From Oscillospiraceae bacterium (GTDB lineage: Bacteria > Bacillota > Clostridia > Oscillospirales > Oscillospiraceae), in assembly GCA_910575505.1 (NCBI GenBank), contig CAJTFK010000011.1, forward strand, positions 58,270 to 122,269: a DNA stretch of 64,000 bases, read 5' to 3'. Within the stretch, counting starts at the first letter, position 1. Every line of letters starts with the position of its first letter. Shown here piece by piece: positions 51,611 to 59,968 of this stretch. The translations under genes were made by a program, and so were the position numbers. The notes beneath the pieces are model-generated. The model made no database searches. It was not told the origin of the DNA and saw nothing but the letters and a program-made list of their open reading frames with translations.

Positions 51611-51973
51611 ATGCCGAATGATGTCTTAGTAAAGGGTGGAGCGCGGTTAAGGGCGATCCGAAAGGAACGAGGATACACACAGGAACGATTGGCAGAGTTG
51701 ACAAAGCTCTCTACTCGCCACATCGCCGGAATCGAAAAGGGAGAAGCAAATCCGTCATTCGAGGTGCTTTATACGATTATAACGGCACTTGGCACTTCCT
51801 TTGATGCAATCTTCAATCCGGCAGATGAACAGTTTGAGCGCGAAATCCAGGAGATCGCTGGGCTTTACCGGGCTTGCCCGGAACAGGGGCGGCGGCTGGT
51901 CCTGGCCGCTGTACGCGCTATGGCAAATGAGCTGATAAACATAGGAGAGACGAACATTGTAGACCGTATGTAG
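51611..51973 (+). CDS. Xre-family HTH regulator at the end of the van module
   Basis: 120 residues; the first 65 form a Cro/CI domain (LRAIRKERGYTQERLAELTKLSTRHIAGIEKGEANPS in outline). The rest is helical. It lies tail to tail with vanT, 8 bases apart. VanU of vanG clusters is also a small HTH protein, but it is shorter and placed before vanR, so I do not give that name. GTAGAGGTG lies before the ATG. Confidence 0.8.
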   Translation: MPNDVLVKGGARLRAIRKERGYTQERLAELTKLSTRHIAGIEKGEANPSFEVLYTIITALGTSFDAIFNPADEQFEREIQEIAGLYRACPEQGRRLVLAAVRAMANELINIGETNIVDRM

Positions 51974-51981
51974 GTATCGGA

Positions 51982-53118
51982 TTAAGCCATAGTTGCCCAC
52001 TCTCGATCCAATCGTCTGCCCAAACAGCTCAATATTTCATTTGAGATTGTCCCGGCCTGTTCCGCAACATCGCAGGCCGTAATCTCCCGCTCCCCGGATG
52101 CTCCGATAAACACCGCAGTATCTCCAGAAACAACGGATGGAATATCCGTCACATCCAGCAAGGTCTGATCCATGCAAATACGTCCCACAATCGGCGCTAC
52201 ATACCCTTGGACTAATGCGGCTCCGACGCCATTGGATAAGCAACGGGGTATTCCGTCTCCGTACCCAATGGCGGCGACCGCAATTTTTGTATTTCGTTTT
52301 GCTTGAAATTGATGCCCGTACCCAGCACCCTCTCCCTGTGCAATCTCTCTTATCAAGGTTATTCGGGCTTTCAGCGAGAGGACTGATTTCAACACAACAC
52401 CGGCTTTCTTCCATTCATCGGTTGTACTCAACTGGCCGTAGAGCGCAATCCCGGCTCGTGCGTAGTCACCACCGATTTCAGAACAATGGAGCAGGCCGCT
52501 GCTGGCAAGAATGTGGACCTTGGGGATTTGACAGCCAATGTGTTTTAGGCGGTTTATCGCCTGATAAAAGGCTCTGCCTTGCGTTAGGGCGGCTTCTCTG
52601 TTTGATGGCAGGGAAAGATCATCTTCATATAAATGGGTATAAACTCCCTCTATGTGAAGAAACTGGCAAGCAAATATCCGCTGAATTTTATCCAGATTTT
52701 CGCAATTCTCCCCCAGCCGGTGCATCCCGGTGTTCAATTTGATATGGACGTTGATGATCTGGCCGCAGGCGTTCAGCTCTAACGCATAGGGATAGTCCAA
52801 AATAGTCTGTGTCAGATGATATTGAACAAGGAGCGGGACATATTGGGGATGCGTATATCCGAGTATCAGGATTTCCCCCGCAACTCCGCCTTGCCGTAGC
52901 TCTATCCCTTCAAAAACAGTGGCAACGCAAAAGGCATTTACGCCCAGGGTATTGAGTTCTCTGGCAATCAAAACAGCGCCATGTCCATAGGCATTTGCCT
53001 TGACCGCAGGCATTAACGCGCAGTTTGGAGGTAGCAGAGTTTGAAGCTGTTCCACGTTATGCCGCAGAGCGGTCCGGCTCAATTCAATCCAGGCGCGGCC
53101 CTGATAAAACTCCGTCAT
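51982..53118 (-). CDS. vanT: VanT-type serine/alanine racemase, racemase domain only
   Basis: 378 residues of PLP-dependent racemase: PAVKANAYGHGA with Lys40 as Schiff-base lysine, GEGAGYGHQF and VGRICMDQTLLDVTD. In vanG and vanC clusters VanT makes D-Ser from L-Ser and is about 700 residues with an N-terminal acyltransferase-like membrane domain; that domain is absent here. It starts within the stop of the acetyltransferase gene (overlap of 4 bases). The enzyme would supply D-Ser to VanG. A housekeeping alanine racemase is possible in principle, but the context argues for VanT. Confidence 0.88.
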   Translation of the reverse strand: MTEFYQGRAWIELSRTALRHNVEQLQTLLPPNCALMPAVKANAYGHGAVLIARELNTLGVNAFCVATVFEGIELRQGGVAGEILILGYTHPQYVPLLVQYHLTQTILDYPYALELNACGQIINVHIKLNTGMHRLGENCENLDKIQRIFACQFLHIEGVYTHLYEDDLSLPSNREAALTQGRAFYQAINRLKHIGCQIPKVHILASSGLLHCSEIGGDYARAGIALYGQLSTTDEWKKAGVVLKSVLSLKARITLIREIAQGEGAGYGHQFQAKRNTKIAVAAIGYGDGIPRCLSNGVGAALVQGYVAPIVGRICMDQTLLDVTDIPSVVSGDTAVFIGASGEREITACDVAEQAGTISNEILSCLGRRLDREWATMA

Positions 53119-53585
53119 GCTCCGGCCCCCCTGACAATGATTCTTGAAGGTTGAGACACTACGGTTGAATGGCTCGGCACATCCGTACAGACCACCGCAC
53201 CAGCTCCAATTTTTACATAATCACCAATTTTGATGCCACCGATAACAACTGCGCCAGCTCCAATCAAACAGTGATCTCCAATCTGCGGGGCTTTCCTGTC
53301 AACCGAGCCAATGGTGACATTCTGATAAATCCAGCAATCAGCCCCGATATGGGCGTAACGGGAAATATAGACGCCATGAAGTCCATGAGGCAGAATGGGC
53401 TTACTGTCAAACTTGGCTCCGTTCCCAATGTAGCCGCCATGCCGGTGGGCCATTCGGTTCAAGAAGAAGGTCAACATATCCCGGACAATACGCACTGAAC
53501 ACTGTTTTCTCCACCAAAAGAATTTCCAGTACAGTCCTAGGTTCTCGCCTCTCGACCAATGGATCAGCGCCGCCTGTATCTTCAT
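53115..53585 (-). CDS. Left-handed beta-helix acetyltransferase in the van operon
   Basis: 156 residues. The hexapeptide repeats run from about 70 to 145 (YISRYAHIGADCWIYQNVTIGSV, IGDHCLIGAGAVVIGGIKIGDYVKIGAGAVV in outline), with a helical start rich in aromatic residues. It is of the serine acetyltransferase/CysE-like group or a related O-acetyltransferase. It overlaps vanXY and vanT by 4 bases on each side, so it is an integral part of the operon. Textbook vanG operons do not have it. It could act on serine, on a wall precursor, or on a sugar. Confidence 0.82.
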   Translation of the reverse strand: MKIQAALIHWSRGENLGLYWKFFWWRKQCSVRIVRDMLTFFLNRMAHRHGGYIGNGAKFDSKPILPHGLHGVYISRYAHIGADCWIYQNVTIGSVDRKAPQIGDHCLIGAGAVVIGGIKIGDYVKIGAGAVVCTDVPSHSTVVSQPSRIIVRGAGA

Positions 53586-54118
53586 GCCAGATATTCCTCC
53601 AATGTCAGCCCCTTAAAGGTCATGATCTCTGAATGGGGCATACCAACATAGCGGAAATGCCACGGTTCATGAGCGATGCCGGTAATATGCTCTTTCCCCG
53701 CCGGGTAGCGTTCAATAAAACCGAAAGCTGGGGCCAGTTCCCGAAACTTTTGGCAGATGCCCTCATAGGGAAAAGCCGGACGGATGAAGTCAATGTCCGG
53801 CTGACGCAGCCCCAGGTCGATTGCCAGCCCTGTTTGATGCTCACTGTGTCCGGACATGGCTACAAATTTCGCTGTAAACTCCGGGCCGTTCTCCTGGAGC
53901 GATTTTGCATAGATTTCAAGCTGTTCCTCCAAGGAGCGCCAACCGCTCACAGGAACAATAAACTCCCAGCCGCCCAACTGCTCCATGATGCTGGACAGGG
54001 CGCAAACCGCCTCCCGTTCCAGCAGAATATCGGGTTGATCTTCATGGACAGGAATCAGGTCTTGCTTGGTGTCCGGCGAATATGCGTGTTGACTGTTGAC
54101 CAAAATCAAGCTGTTCAT
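53582..54118 (-). CDS. vanXY: VanXY-type D,D-dipeptidase/carboxypeptidase
   Basis: 178 residues. The zinc site is SGHSEHQTGLAIDLG and EPWHFRYVG, in the M15B fold. VanXY enzymes remove D-Ala from D-Ala-D-Ala dipeptide and from stem pentapeptides, so that precursors ending in D-Ser prevail. It has no signal peptide, as expected for VanXY. It starts in the stop of vanG (4-base overlap). Confidence 0.92.
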   Translation of the reverse strand: MNSLILVNSQHAYSPDTKQDLIPVHEDQPDILLEREAVCALSSIMEQLGGWEFIVPVSGWRSLEEQLEIYAKSLQENGPEFTAKFVAMSGHSEHQTGLAIDLGLRQPDIDFIRPAFPYEGICQKFRELAPAFGFIERYPAGKEHITGIAHEPWHFRYVGMPHSEIMTFKGLTLEEYLA

Positions 54119-55161
54119 CCGTTCACCGCCAATTCAATCACGTTGGAAATGACCTGTTCAAAAGACATTCCAACCGCTTTCATCATGCTGGGATAACGGC
54201 TGTGGGCGGTAAAGCCGGGGATGGTATTGACCTCGTTAAAAACCACCCTGCCAGCCTTGTCCAAAAACATATCCACCCTCGCAAATCCCTGACACCCAAG
54301 GGCCTTGTAAATTCGCTGGGCGGCTTCTTTCATCTCTGCCGTTTTCGCAGGGGAAATGCGGGCCGGGACATGGATTGCGGAGGTTTTCAGCGTGTACTTC
54401 TCTGTAAAATCAAAGAAGCCATCCGCCAGTTCAATCTCGTCCAGTTCCCCAACCGTTAAGGTGTCATTCCCCAAAACGGCGCACCCGACTTCAAAGCCGG
54501 AGATCGCTTCTTCCAAAATGATGTGGTCATCATATTCAAAGGCCAGCTCCATAGCCGCAGACAGTTCGCCGCGTTCCGCAACCCTTGTGATGCCGTAGGA
54601 GGAACCAGCCCGGACAGGTTTTACAAACAGCGGATACCCCAGCTTTTCAGCATGAGCGAAAGCATCCTTTCTGGCTTTCTTTGTCAGTACAGTGGAGAAA
54701 GGTATCGTGATGCCAGCGGCCTGTGCCAACTTGTGCGCCCGGTCTTTGTCCATGCACAGCGCCGAGGCCAGCACACCACACCCCACCAGCGGAATACCCG
54801 CCAATTCAAAAAGCCCCTGCACCGTCCCGTCCTCGCCGTTGCGTCCATGCAGAACAGGGAAAGCGGCGTCTAAAGAAATCTTCTCCACGCCAGCAGTTGT
54901 CTGAACCAAAAGCCCAGGGGCGTCCCGGTCAGGAGATACCAGGGCCGGGGCGCAGTCGTCAGGGTTGTTCCAGGTATCCTGCTTGATTTTCTCCACCGCG
55001 CCGGTGAAATGGAGCCAATTCCCTTTGGGGGAAATGCCCACCAGCACAGGGGAATACTTTGTCCGATCCATGTGCGTGATAACCGCGTGGGCTGATTCCA
55101 GCGAAACACTGTATTCCGGGGAACAGCCGCCAAATATGACCGCTATATTGAGTTTTTTCAT
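54115..55161 (-). CDS. vanG: VanG-type D-alanine:D-serine ligase
   Basis: 348 residues of ATP-grasp ligase. The start is NIAVIFGGCSPEYSVSLESAHAV, HGRNGEDGTVQGLFELAGIP is the substrate loop, and FTEKYTLKTSAIHVPARI is the omega loop, whose EKY agrees with D-Ser ligases (VanC/VanE/VanG) rather than D-Lac ligases. It makes D-Ala-D-Ser, giving low-level vancomycin resistance. First gene of the operon after a leader with a VanR-type box and a hairpin. Confidence 0.95.
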   Translation of the reverse strand: MKKLNIAVIFGGCSPEYSVSLESAHAVITHMDRTKYSPVLVGISPKGNWLHFTGAVEKIKQDTWNNPDDCAPALVSPDRDAPGLLVQTTAGVEKISLDAAFPVLHGRNGEDGTVQGLFELAGIPLVGCGVLASALCMDKDRAHKLAQAAGITIPFSTVLTKKARKDAFAHAEKLGYPLFVKPVRAGSSYGITRVAERGELSAAMELAFEYDDHIILEEAISGFEVGCAVLGNDTLTVGELDEIELADGFFDFTEKYTLKTSAIHVPARISPAKTAEMKEAAQRIYKALGCQGFARVDMFLDKAGRVVFNEVNTIPGFTAHSRYPSMMKAVGMSFEQVISNVIELAVNG

Positions 55162-55181
55162 ATCGTACCTTCTTTGAATGT

Positions 55182-55273
55182 AAAAATCCGATTGCCCTCG
55201 GTATGAAAATCATATCAAGAGCAATCGGATCATGCTTTAATATTTTATTGTTGGTTTCCTAAGAAAATCCTAA
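55182..55273 (-). promoter_or_regulatory. vanG control region: VanR-type box and 5' hairpin with U run
   Basis: On the minus strand TTAGGA-N5-TTAGGA (55273-55255) is a direct repeat with an 11-bp period as bound by OmpR-type VanR, followed by TATTAA as a possible -10 (55242-55237). Next comes ATCCGATTGC/GCAATCGGAT (55230-55186) with TTTTT after it, a terminator-like hairpin at the start of the leader, 25 bases before the vanG ATG. Confidence 0.65.
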
Positions 55274-55291
55274 CAGGAGATTGATGTTTTC

Positions 55292-56434
55292 CTAATTAGT
55301 GATAGGCAGCGATACGGTAAATACCGTTGCATTTTCATGGCTTTCGGCTGTGATCGTTCCATGATGGAGGGTGACGATCTCCTTTGCAATCGCAAGCCCA
55401 AGTCCGGCCCCGCCCGCGTTGGAGCCGCGGGCCTCGTCCATCCGATAGAAACGCTCAAATATCATGGACAGCTTTTCCTCCGGGATTGTCGGCCCCTGGT
55501 TTTCAAAGGAGATCACCATTTGCTTGTCCTTCTTTTCGGCGGAGATAATGATTTCAGAATTTGGAAAGCTATATGCCGCCGCATTTTTCAAAATGTTATT
55601 GAATACACGGGCCAGCTTCATCGGATCGCCGCAGACGCTCAAATCTTCATCAGCATGAAGAACAGCGGTATTTCCTTTTGCGGACAGGATGGGGTAAAAT
55701 TCGTCCACCATCTGCACCAGCATATAGTAAAGGTCAATCTGCTCTTGCTCCAGCGTGATTTGCTGCAAATTATACCGGGTGATTTCAAAAAACTCGTTTA
55801 CCAACCGTTCCAGGCGGTTTGCCTTGTCCAACGCAATATGGGTATATTTTGCTTTCTGCTCTGGCGGCATATCGGGCGCTTCGTCCAGCAGACTTAAATA
55901 GCCAATAACGGAGGTTAAGGGCGTTTTCAAGTCGTGAGCCAGATATGTTACCAAGTCATTCTTCTGCGCGGCCTCATTTCGGAGGGCCTGTTCGCTGCGG
56001 AGCATGGCTGTCCTGATTTCTGCCATCTGCGCGGCGATTTCTGCGTACTCTTGCGGAAACATATCAGAACTTTCACTCTCTTGTTTCATATAGTCTCGGA
56101 GCATCTTGCCGATGTTGGTTACAGATTTTCGTTTTTCTGCTTTAGCATGAAAATATGACGCAAAAAAGCCAATGATAATTCCTATTGCAACAGTCCCAAT
56201 TACGGCCCCAAGCACCAGACGCTTCACCTTCCACCACATTGGCTCGCGGATAATCGCTTCTTGTCCAGCCTCTGGAAGATAAGCGTTGCGTGTCTGCATG
56301 AAGTTCCACTCAAACCAGTCCACAAAGCTGCCGTTCCATACTTTATCAACAAGGAAATAAAGTACTATGCAAGCCGCAATACTGATTAAGATTAAGACAA
56401 TCAGATAAGGAATTTTTCGTAATTTACGTTTCAA
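55292..56434 (-). CDS. vanS: VanS-type sensor histidine kinase
   Basis: 380 residues. Two membrane helices (about 9-30 and 72-95) enclose a short outer loop of about 40 residues. The DHp helix has His167 in TYLAHDLKTPLTSVIGYL, and the ATPase has NNILKNAAAY, FENQGPTIP and GLGLAIAKEI. It phosphorylates VanR on sensing the antibiotic or its effect. The small outer loop is of the VanS-B/G kind. It overlaps vanR by 11 bases. Its end carries a third TTAGGA. Confidence 0.92.
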   Translation of the reverse strand: MKRKLRKIPYLIVLILISIAACIVLYFLVDKVWNGSFVDWFEWNFMQTRNAYLPEAGQEAIIREPMWWKVKRLVLGAVIGTVAIGIIIGFFASYFHAKAEKRKSVTNIGKMLRDYMKQESESSDMFPQEYAEIAAQMAEIRTAMLRSEQALRNEAAQKNDLVTYLAHDLKTPLTSVIGYLSLLDEAPDMPPEQKAKYTHIALDKANRLERLVNEFFEITRYNLQQITLEQEQIDLYYMLVQMVDEFYPILSAKGNTAVLHADEDLSVCGDPMKLARVFNNILKNAAAYSFPNSEIIISAEKKDKQMVISFENQGPTIPEEKLSMIFERFYRMDEARGSNAGGAGLGLAIAKEIVTLHHGTITAESHENATVFTVSLPITN

Positions 56435-57131
56435 TTTTATACCCCACTCCCCATATTGTTGTAATATATTTTGGACTGTCTATGGTATCGCCCAGCTTCT
56501 CACGCAAATGCCGGATATGAACGGTGATTGTATTGTTGCTTTTGCTGTAATACTCGTCCTTCCAAATTTCGTGAAACAGCTCCTCGGAGCTGACAACCTT
56601 TCCTTTGCGTTCCAATAAAATGCGTAAAATAGAAAATTCGGTTGGGGTCAGGGAAAGCGGCTTCCCATTCAAAAAGCAAGCATGAGTACCCGTATTCATT
56701 TCCAGGCCAGAGTGCAGGAGCAAATCGGATGCTTGTTCCTGGCCGGAAGTCTGGGCGGGGTTATATCGTTTATACCGCCGGAGCTGGGCCTTTACCCGCG
56801 CTACCAATTCCAAAGGGCGAAAAGGCTTTGTGACATAATCATCCGCTCCCAGGGTCAGGCCGGTGATTTTGTCGGTTTCCGCGTCCTTGGCTGTCAACAT
56901 GATGACAGGATAAGTATGCCGCTCCCTGATTTTCTGGCAGAGGGCAAAGCCGTTCACCTCCGGCAGCATAATATCCAGAATGGCTAAATCAAGCTCAGTG
57001 GATTCAATGCAGGCAAGGGCATCCTTAGCCGAGTAAAACTTAAAGACCTCGTAATTCTCGTTTTGGAGATATAATTCCACCAAATCAGAAATTTCCGGTT
57101 CATCATCAACTACTAAAATTTTGTCGGGCAT
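56424..57131 (-). CDS. vanR: VanR-type response regulator (OmpR family)
   Basis: 235 residues: a receiver domain with acidic pocket VVDDEPE, phosphorylated Asp53 (LDLAILDIMLP) and Lys in DDYVTKPF, then a winged helix (PLSLTPTEFSILRILLERKGKVVSSEELFHEIW in outline; TVHIRHLREKLG). It activates the vanG promoter through TTAGGA-type repeats. Transcribed with vanS. Confidence 0.94.
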   Translation of the reverse strand: MPDKILVVDDEPEISDLVELYLQNENYEVFKFYSAKDALACIESTELDLAILDIMLPEVNGFALCQKIRERHTYPVIMLTAKDAETDKITGLTLGADDYVTKPFRPLELVARVKAQLRRYKRYNPAQTSGQEQASDLLLHSGLEMNTGTHACFLNGKPLSLTPTEFSILRILLERKGKVVSSEELFHEIWKDEYYSKSNNTITVHIRHLREKLGDTIDSPKYITTIWGVGYKIET

Positions 57132-57410
57132 TGGGTGACCTCTTTTCTATAACCGTAGTCAAAGACATTCTATCAAACATTTTTTGAGTTCTCTGTTTTG
57201 TGGGCTGATGGGTTCCACTGGATTTCTTAACATCAGGTTGTTGCAACTATATTATACTGCTTCGATGTTTGCTCTGCAAGGATAGCACACATCTCAAAGC
57301 AAATTCAATGCCGTTCGTTTCTTCCTATGATGCAAAAAGACCCGGCGGGACTTCGATTGCCCGCCAAGTCTTTGTTTCGATTTCTACTGACGCAAAATCT
57401 AATCCAGATG
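57132..57410 (-). terminator. vanR upstream region and terminator of the 57411 gene
   Basis: 57336-57373 forms AAAGAC-GGCGGG/CCCGCC-GTCTTT with a T run on the minus strand, ending the 57411 gene. Between it and vanR lies AT-rich DNA with a possible TGTTAAGAAA half-box near 57225. The vanR promoter was not fixed. Confidence 0.55.
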
Positions 57411-58097
57411 TTATTGTTTCTGGAGAGAACCGTCCTCAGCGTAGGCGTAGACCGTTTCGTAGGAACCAAGTACATCGTGTTCTTCCTCAATCAACTGCCG
57501 GTTTTGCAGGTCGATTTCCAATGCACCGCTACCACACAAGGTAAACCCATATGCAAAGCGGTCTGTCTCTTGATTCCACAGGAAATAGCTATATGGTACG
57601 TTGTGCGGATAAGAGCTAACTGCCAGCAGACCAAAATCCTCCGCACCATCAAAGTTCAGATCACGAATATCCGGCTCTCCAACTGCACTATTCTGGTTCA
57701 CATACAAACCATCCCAAGCATGATCCTCTACTGCCGGAACATCCTCTGGAAGAATGGTCTGAATCAGTTCTTCTCCCTCATAGACCAGGACTTGATCCAC
57801 GGAAAAGTATTCCTCCTGGGGTTCGGTTGAATCCAACACTATTGTTAATTCTCTACCCTCCGCAACCTGAACAGAAAAGGTATACATCCCCTCAAAGCGA
57901 TCTGTGGAAGAAGGGGGTTCCGTAATATTCTGGCCCTCCTGGTCTGTCGTACTGCTGGGGGTTAGTTCCATAGTTTCTGGCGGGGAGGGCTGGGGATTAG
58001 GCTGCTTTGTCGTCGAGGTGAGAAAGGCCGTCGCAAGCCCAATAATCAGGAATACTGCTACAAGGGCTGCGATAATCGACATTTTTTTATTTTTCAT
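57411..58097 (-). CDS. Membrane-anchored FG-GAP/XAC2610-like protein
   Basis: 228 residues. An N-terminal anchor (about 6-27) is followed by a Pro/Ser/Thr linker and a domain with IRDLNFDGAEDFGLLAVSS, the DxNxDGxxDF calcium-like loop of XAC2610/FG-GAP proteins, then YSYFLWNQETDRFAYG and a Glu-rich end. Proteins of this kind occur widely in Firmicutes, and function is unknown. It lies upstream of vanR on the same strand with its own terminator. A TTAGGA-type box upstream (58214-58235) suggests it may be a member of the VanR regulon. Confidence 0.75.
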   Translation of the reverse strand: MKNKKMSIIAALVAVFLIIGLATAFLTSTTKQPNPQPSPPETMELTPSSTTDQEGQNITEPPSSTDRFEGMYTFSVQVAEGRELTIVLDSTEPQEEYFSVDQVLVYEGEELIQTILPEDVPAVEDHAWDGLYVNQNSAVGEPDIRDLNFDGAEDFGLLAVSSYPHNVPYSYFLWNQETDRFAYGFTLCGSGALEIDLQNRQLIEEEHDVLGSYETVYAYAEDGSLQKQ

Positions 58098-58170
58098 CTT
58101 GGATAGAATCCTTTCGTCTAAAACGCTACTTTACAGCAAATTATTATAGTTTTGGCACCAAACCGACAGT

Positions 58171-58235
58171 ATTGTATCACGATTTTGCTGTTGATTCTTT
58201 ATTTTTTTGCTGAGATTTTATTAAGATTTTCCTAA
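58171..58235 (-). promoter_or_regulatory. Promoter and VanR-like box of the 57411 gene
   Basis: Minus strand: TTAGGAAAATC then TTAATAAAATC (58235-58214), an 11-bp direct repeat like that before vanG, and a -10 TACAAT at 58176-58171. The box centre is about 50 bases from the -10, farther than in the vanG promoter. Confidence 0.5.
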
Positions 58236-58253
58236 CGGTGAAGGAGCGAGATT

Positions 58254-58454
58254 TATAATACAGTAAGGGCTGGGGAACGGGGAAAACGGGGGACAGAGAA
58301 ACGGGCAAGCAGGGCATCGTGGGACCCACGATGCGAAATTGGACCTCCCGCCGTGGGCGGGAGGTCCAATCTGCTTGTTGGTGGCAGCGCCCCCAAACCC
58401 CTTTGAACAGCCCCTTGGCGGGGCTGGCTGCGCGTTCCTTCGGAACGCTTTTTT
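58254..58454 (+). ncRNA. Candidate structured RNA with three-way junction
   Basis: TATAAT at 58254-58259 on the plus strand is followed by sequence that folds into an outer stem CAAGCAG/CTGCTTG (58305-58311 with 58371-58377) enclosing two perfect hairpins: GCATCGTGGG-A-CCCACGATGC (58314-58334) and a 15-bp stem (58338-58370). Then CAGCCCC/GGGGCTG (58408-58426) and a terminator GCGTTCC/GGAACGC plus six T (58432-58454). No ribosome site or ORF fits. It lies between the van cargo and the relaxase gene; an oriT role is the alternative. Confidence 0.5.
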
Positions 58455-58487
58455 GACAGGCCTGCGGTCCTCTGGAACGGTGAAAAA

Positions 58488-59906
58488 TCAGCGTTCCTCT
58501 TCCCGGCGGTCCGCTTCCTTTTCCTGCTCCTGGGCCTCATAGCCCATGAGCTTCTGCACGTTGGCCCGGACGGTCAGCAGCTCCTTCATATCCTCCCGCG
58601 CCTTGCGGAAATCGGCGTAAGCCGCCTTTTTCTCCGCCAGCAGCGCGGCATATTCAGCCTGTAAGCTCCTGACGGTAGGCAGCTTTTTCAGCCCGGATTC
58701 ATCAAAAAATTTCTTTGCCGCCTGATGCAGCAGTATGTCGCTCTCATGTTCGGCCTTGAATTTTTTCGAGTACCCGGCCTTGCGGTAGGCCACATAGACC
58801 TCGCGGGTCTTGGCGTAGTTGATGATGTGCGTTTTCAGCACAGCGATCTCCGCCATGCGCTGCTCCGCCGCCTTGATCCTGGCGGACAATTCGTGATAGC
58901 GCCCGGTGGCCTCGTCCGCTTTGGCGGCAAGGTCGGCATAGTCCAGCAGGCCATGCTCCGTCAGATAGTTCAGCGTCTGCGCCATCTGTTTCAGATTGAA
59001 CACGCTGGCCCAACGCGCATACCCCGCGCCCTTCCCGGCCTGGAGCTTTGCTTGAATATCCACCAGCAGATTGACCTTCGGCAGATCTGCGCGGTGGATA
59101 TTTTTTGAGCGCGGAGTGTGCTGTTTTTCTCCGGTGAGGACAGCCAGCAGCGAGGGGGTAGAGTAGCCCGCGCCCATGCTGTCCTCATCCAGCCGGACGA
59201 AATTTTTTCTACCTGGCGCTTTCAGCCGGATGGATTTGCCACGGGGCGAGACCTCTATGCCAGCATCCCGCAGCAACTGAAACAGGGCATCCAGGTCGGC
59301 GGGCTTCTGTGCGAGGGCGGCATCAATCGCCATGCGGAGCTGGTCCCGGTGACAGGGTGGCTTGCTCCCCAGCCACTTGTTGTAGCTCTTGCCCCGGCGC
59401 TTGGGATTTGCCACGATGGAGTAGCCGTTCTGAACGCAGATGGTGTCGTTAAGCCGCCGTACCGCCCGCCCGGAGCCGAGGAAGTCCCGAAATTTCCGGG
59501 AATGGTCCAGGGTGGTGGAGTTCCAGATGATGTGATTATGGATGTGGGCTTTGTCCACATGGGTGCAGACGATAAAGGCGTGTTTCCCCTTGGTGAAGCG
59601 GCGGGCCAGCTCATAGCCCAGGCGGTTGGCCTCCTCCGGGGTGATCTCGCCGGGGACGAAGGACTGCCGGATGGTGTAGGCGATCACATCATCGGCCCCG
59701 CGCTTCCTGCCGGTCCTGGCGAGGTACTGCCGCTTGGACAAAAGAAACTCCGCATCGGCGATCCGGCTGTCGCATTGGTAGCTGGAGATCAGCCTGCCGC
59801 CGTCCGTCTTGTCTGGATTCTTCACATAGTCAATGATGTCGCTGATGGCCTTGCCCACCGTCCGGCCCTTGCCAATGTGCAGGGACATGATACGGGTGGT
59901 CGCCAT
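58488..59906 (-). CDS. mobA: MobP-family relaxase
   Basis: 472 residues. The N-terminal nuclease begins TTRIMSLHIGKGRTVGKAI and carries the triple-His metal motif HVDKAHIHNHIIWNS (about residue 120), with candidate Tyr in the first 60 residues. It nicks oriT and leads the strand to the recipient. The C-terminal third is a long coiled coil (AEQRMAEIAVLKTHIINYAKT). It matches the relaxase type of Tn1549-like elements. The element's oriT should lie near. Confidence 0.93.
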   Translation of the reverse strand: MATTRIMSLHIGKGRTVGKAISDIIDYVKNPDKTDGGRLISSYQCDSRIADAEFLLSKRQYLARTGRKRGADDVIAYTIRQSFVPGEITPEEANRLGYELARRFTKGKHAFIVCTHVDKAHIHNHIIWNSTTLDHSRKFRDFLGSGRAVRRLNDTICVQNGYSIVANPKRRGKSYNKWLGSKPPCHRDQLRMAIDAALAQKPADLDALFQLLRDAGIEVSPRGKSIRLKAPGRKNFVRLDEDSMGAGYSTPSLLAVLTGEKQHTPRSKNIHRADLPKVNLLVDIQAKLQAGKGAGYARWASVFNLKQMAQTLNYLTEHGLLDYADLAAKADEATGRYHELSARIKAAEQRMAEIAVLKTHIINYAKTREVYVAYRKAGYSKKFKAEHESDILLHQAAKKFFDESGLKKLPTVRSLQAEYAALLAEKKAAYADFRKAREDMKELLTVRANVQKLMGYEAQEQEKEADRREEER

Positions 59907-59968
59907 TGGCGGTCTCTCCCTTCAAAAAGAAACGGCCCGCTCTCGGCGGACCGTTCCAGACTGTGTAT

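Noticed and set aside
51611..51973. VanU regulator
   Set aside because: Opposite strand, wrong end of the cluster and longer than VanU; called only an Xre-type regulator.
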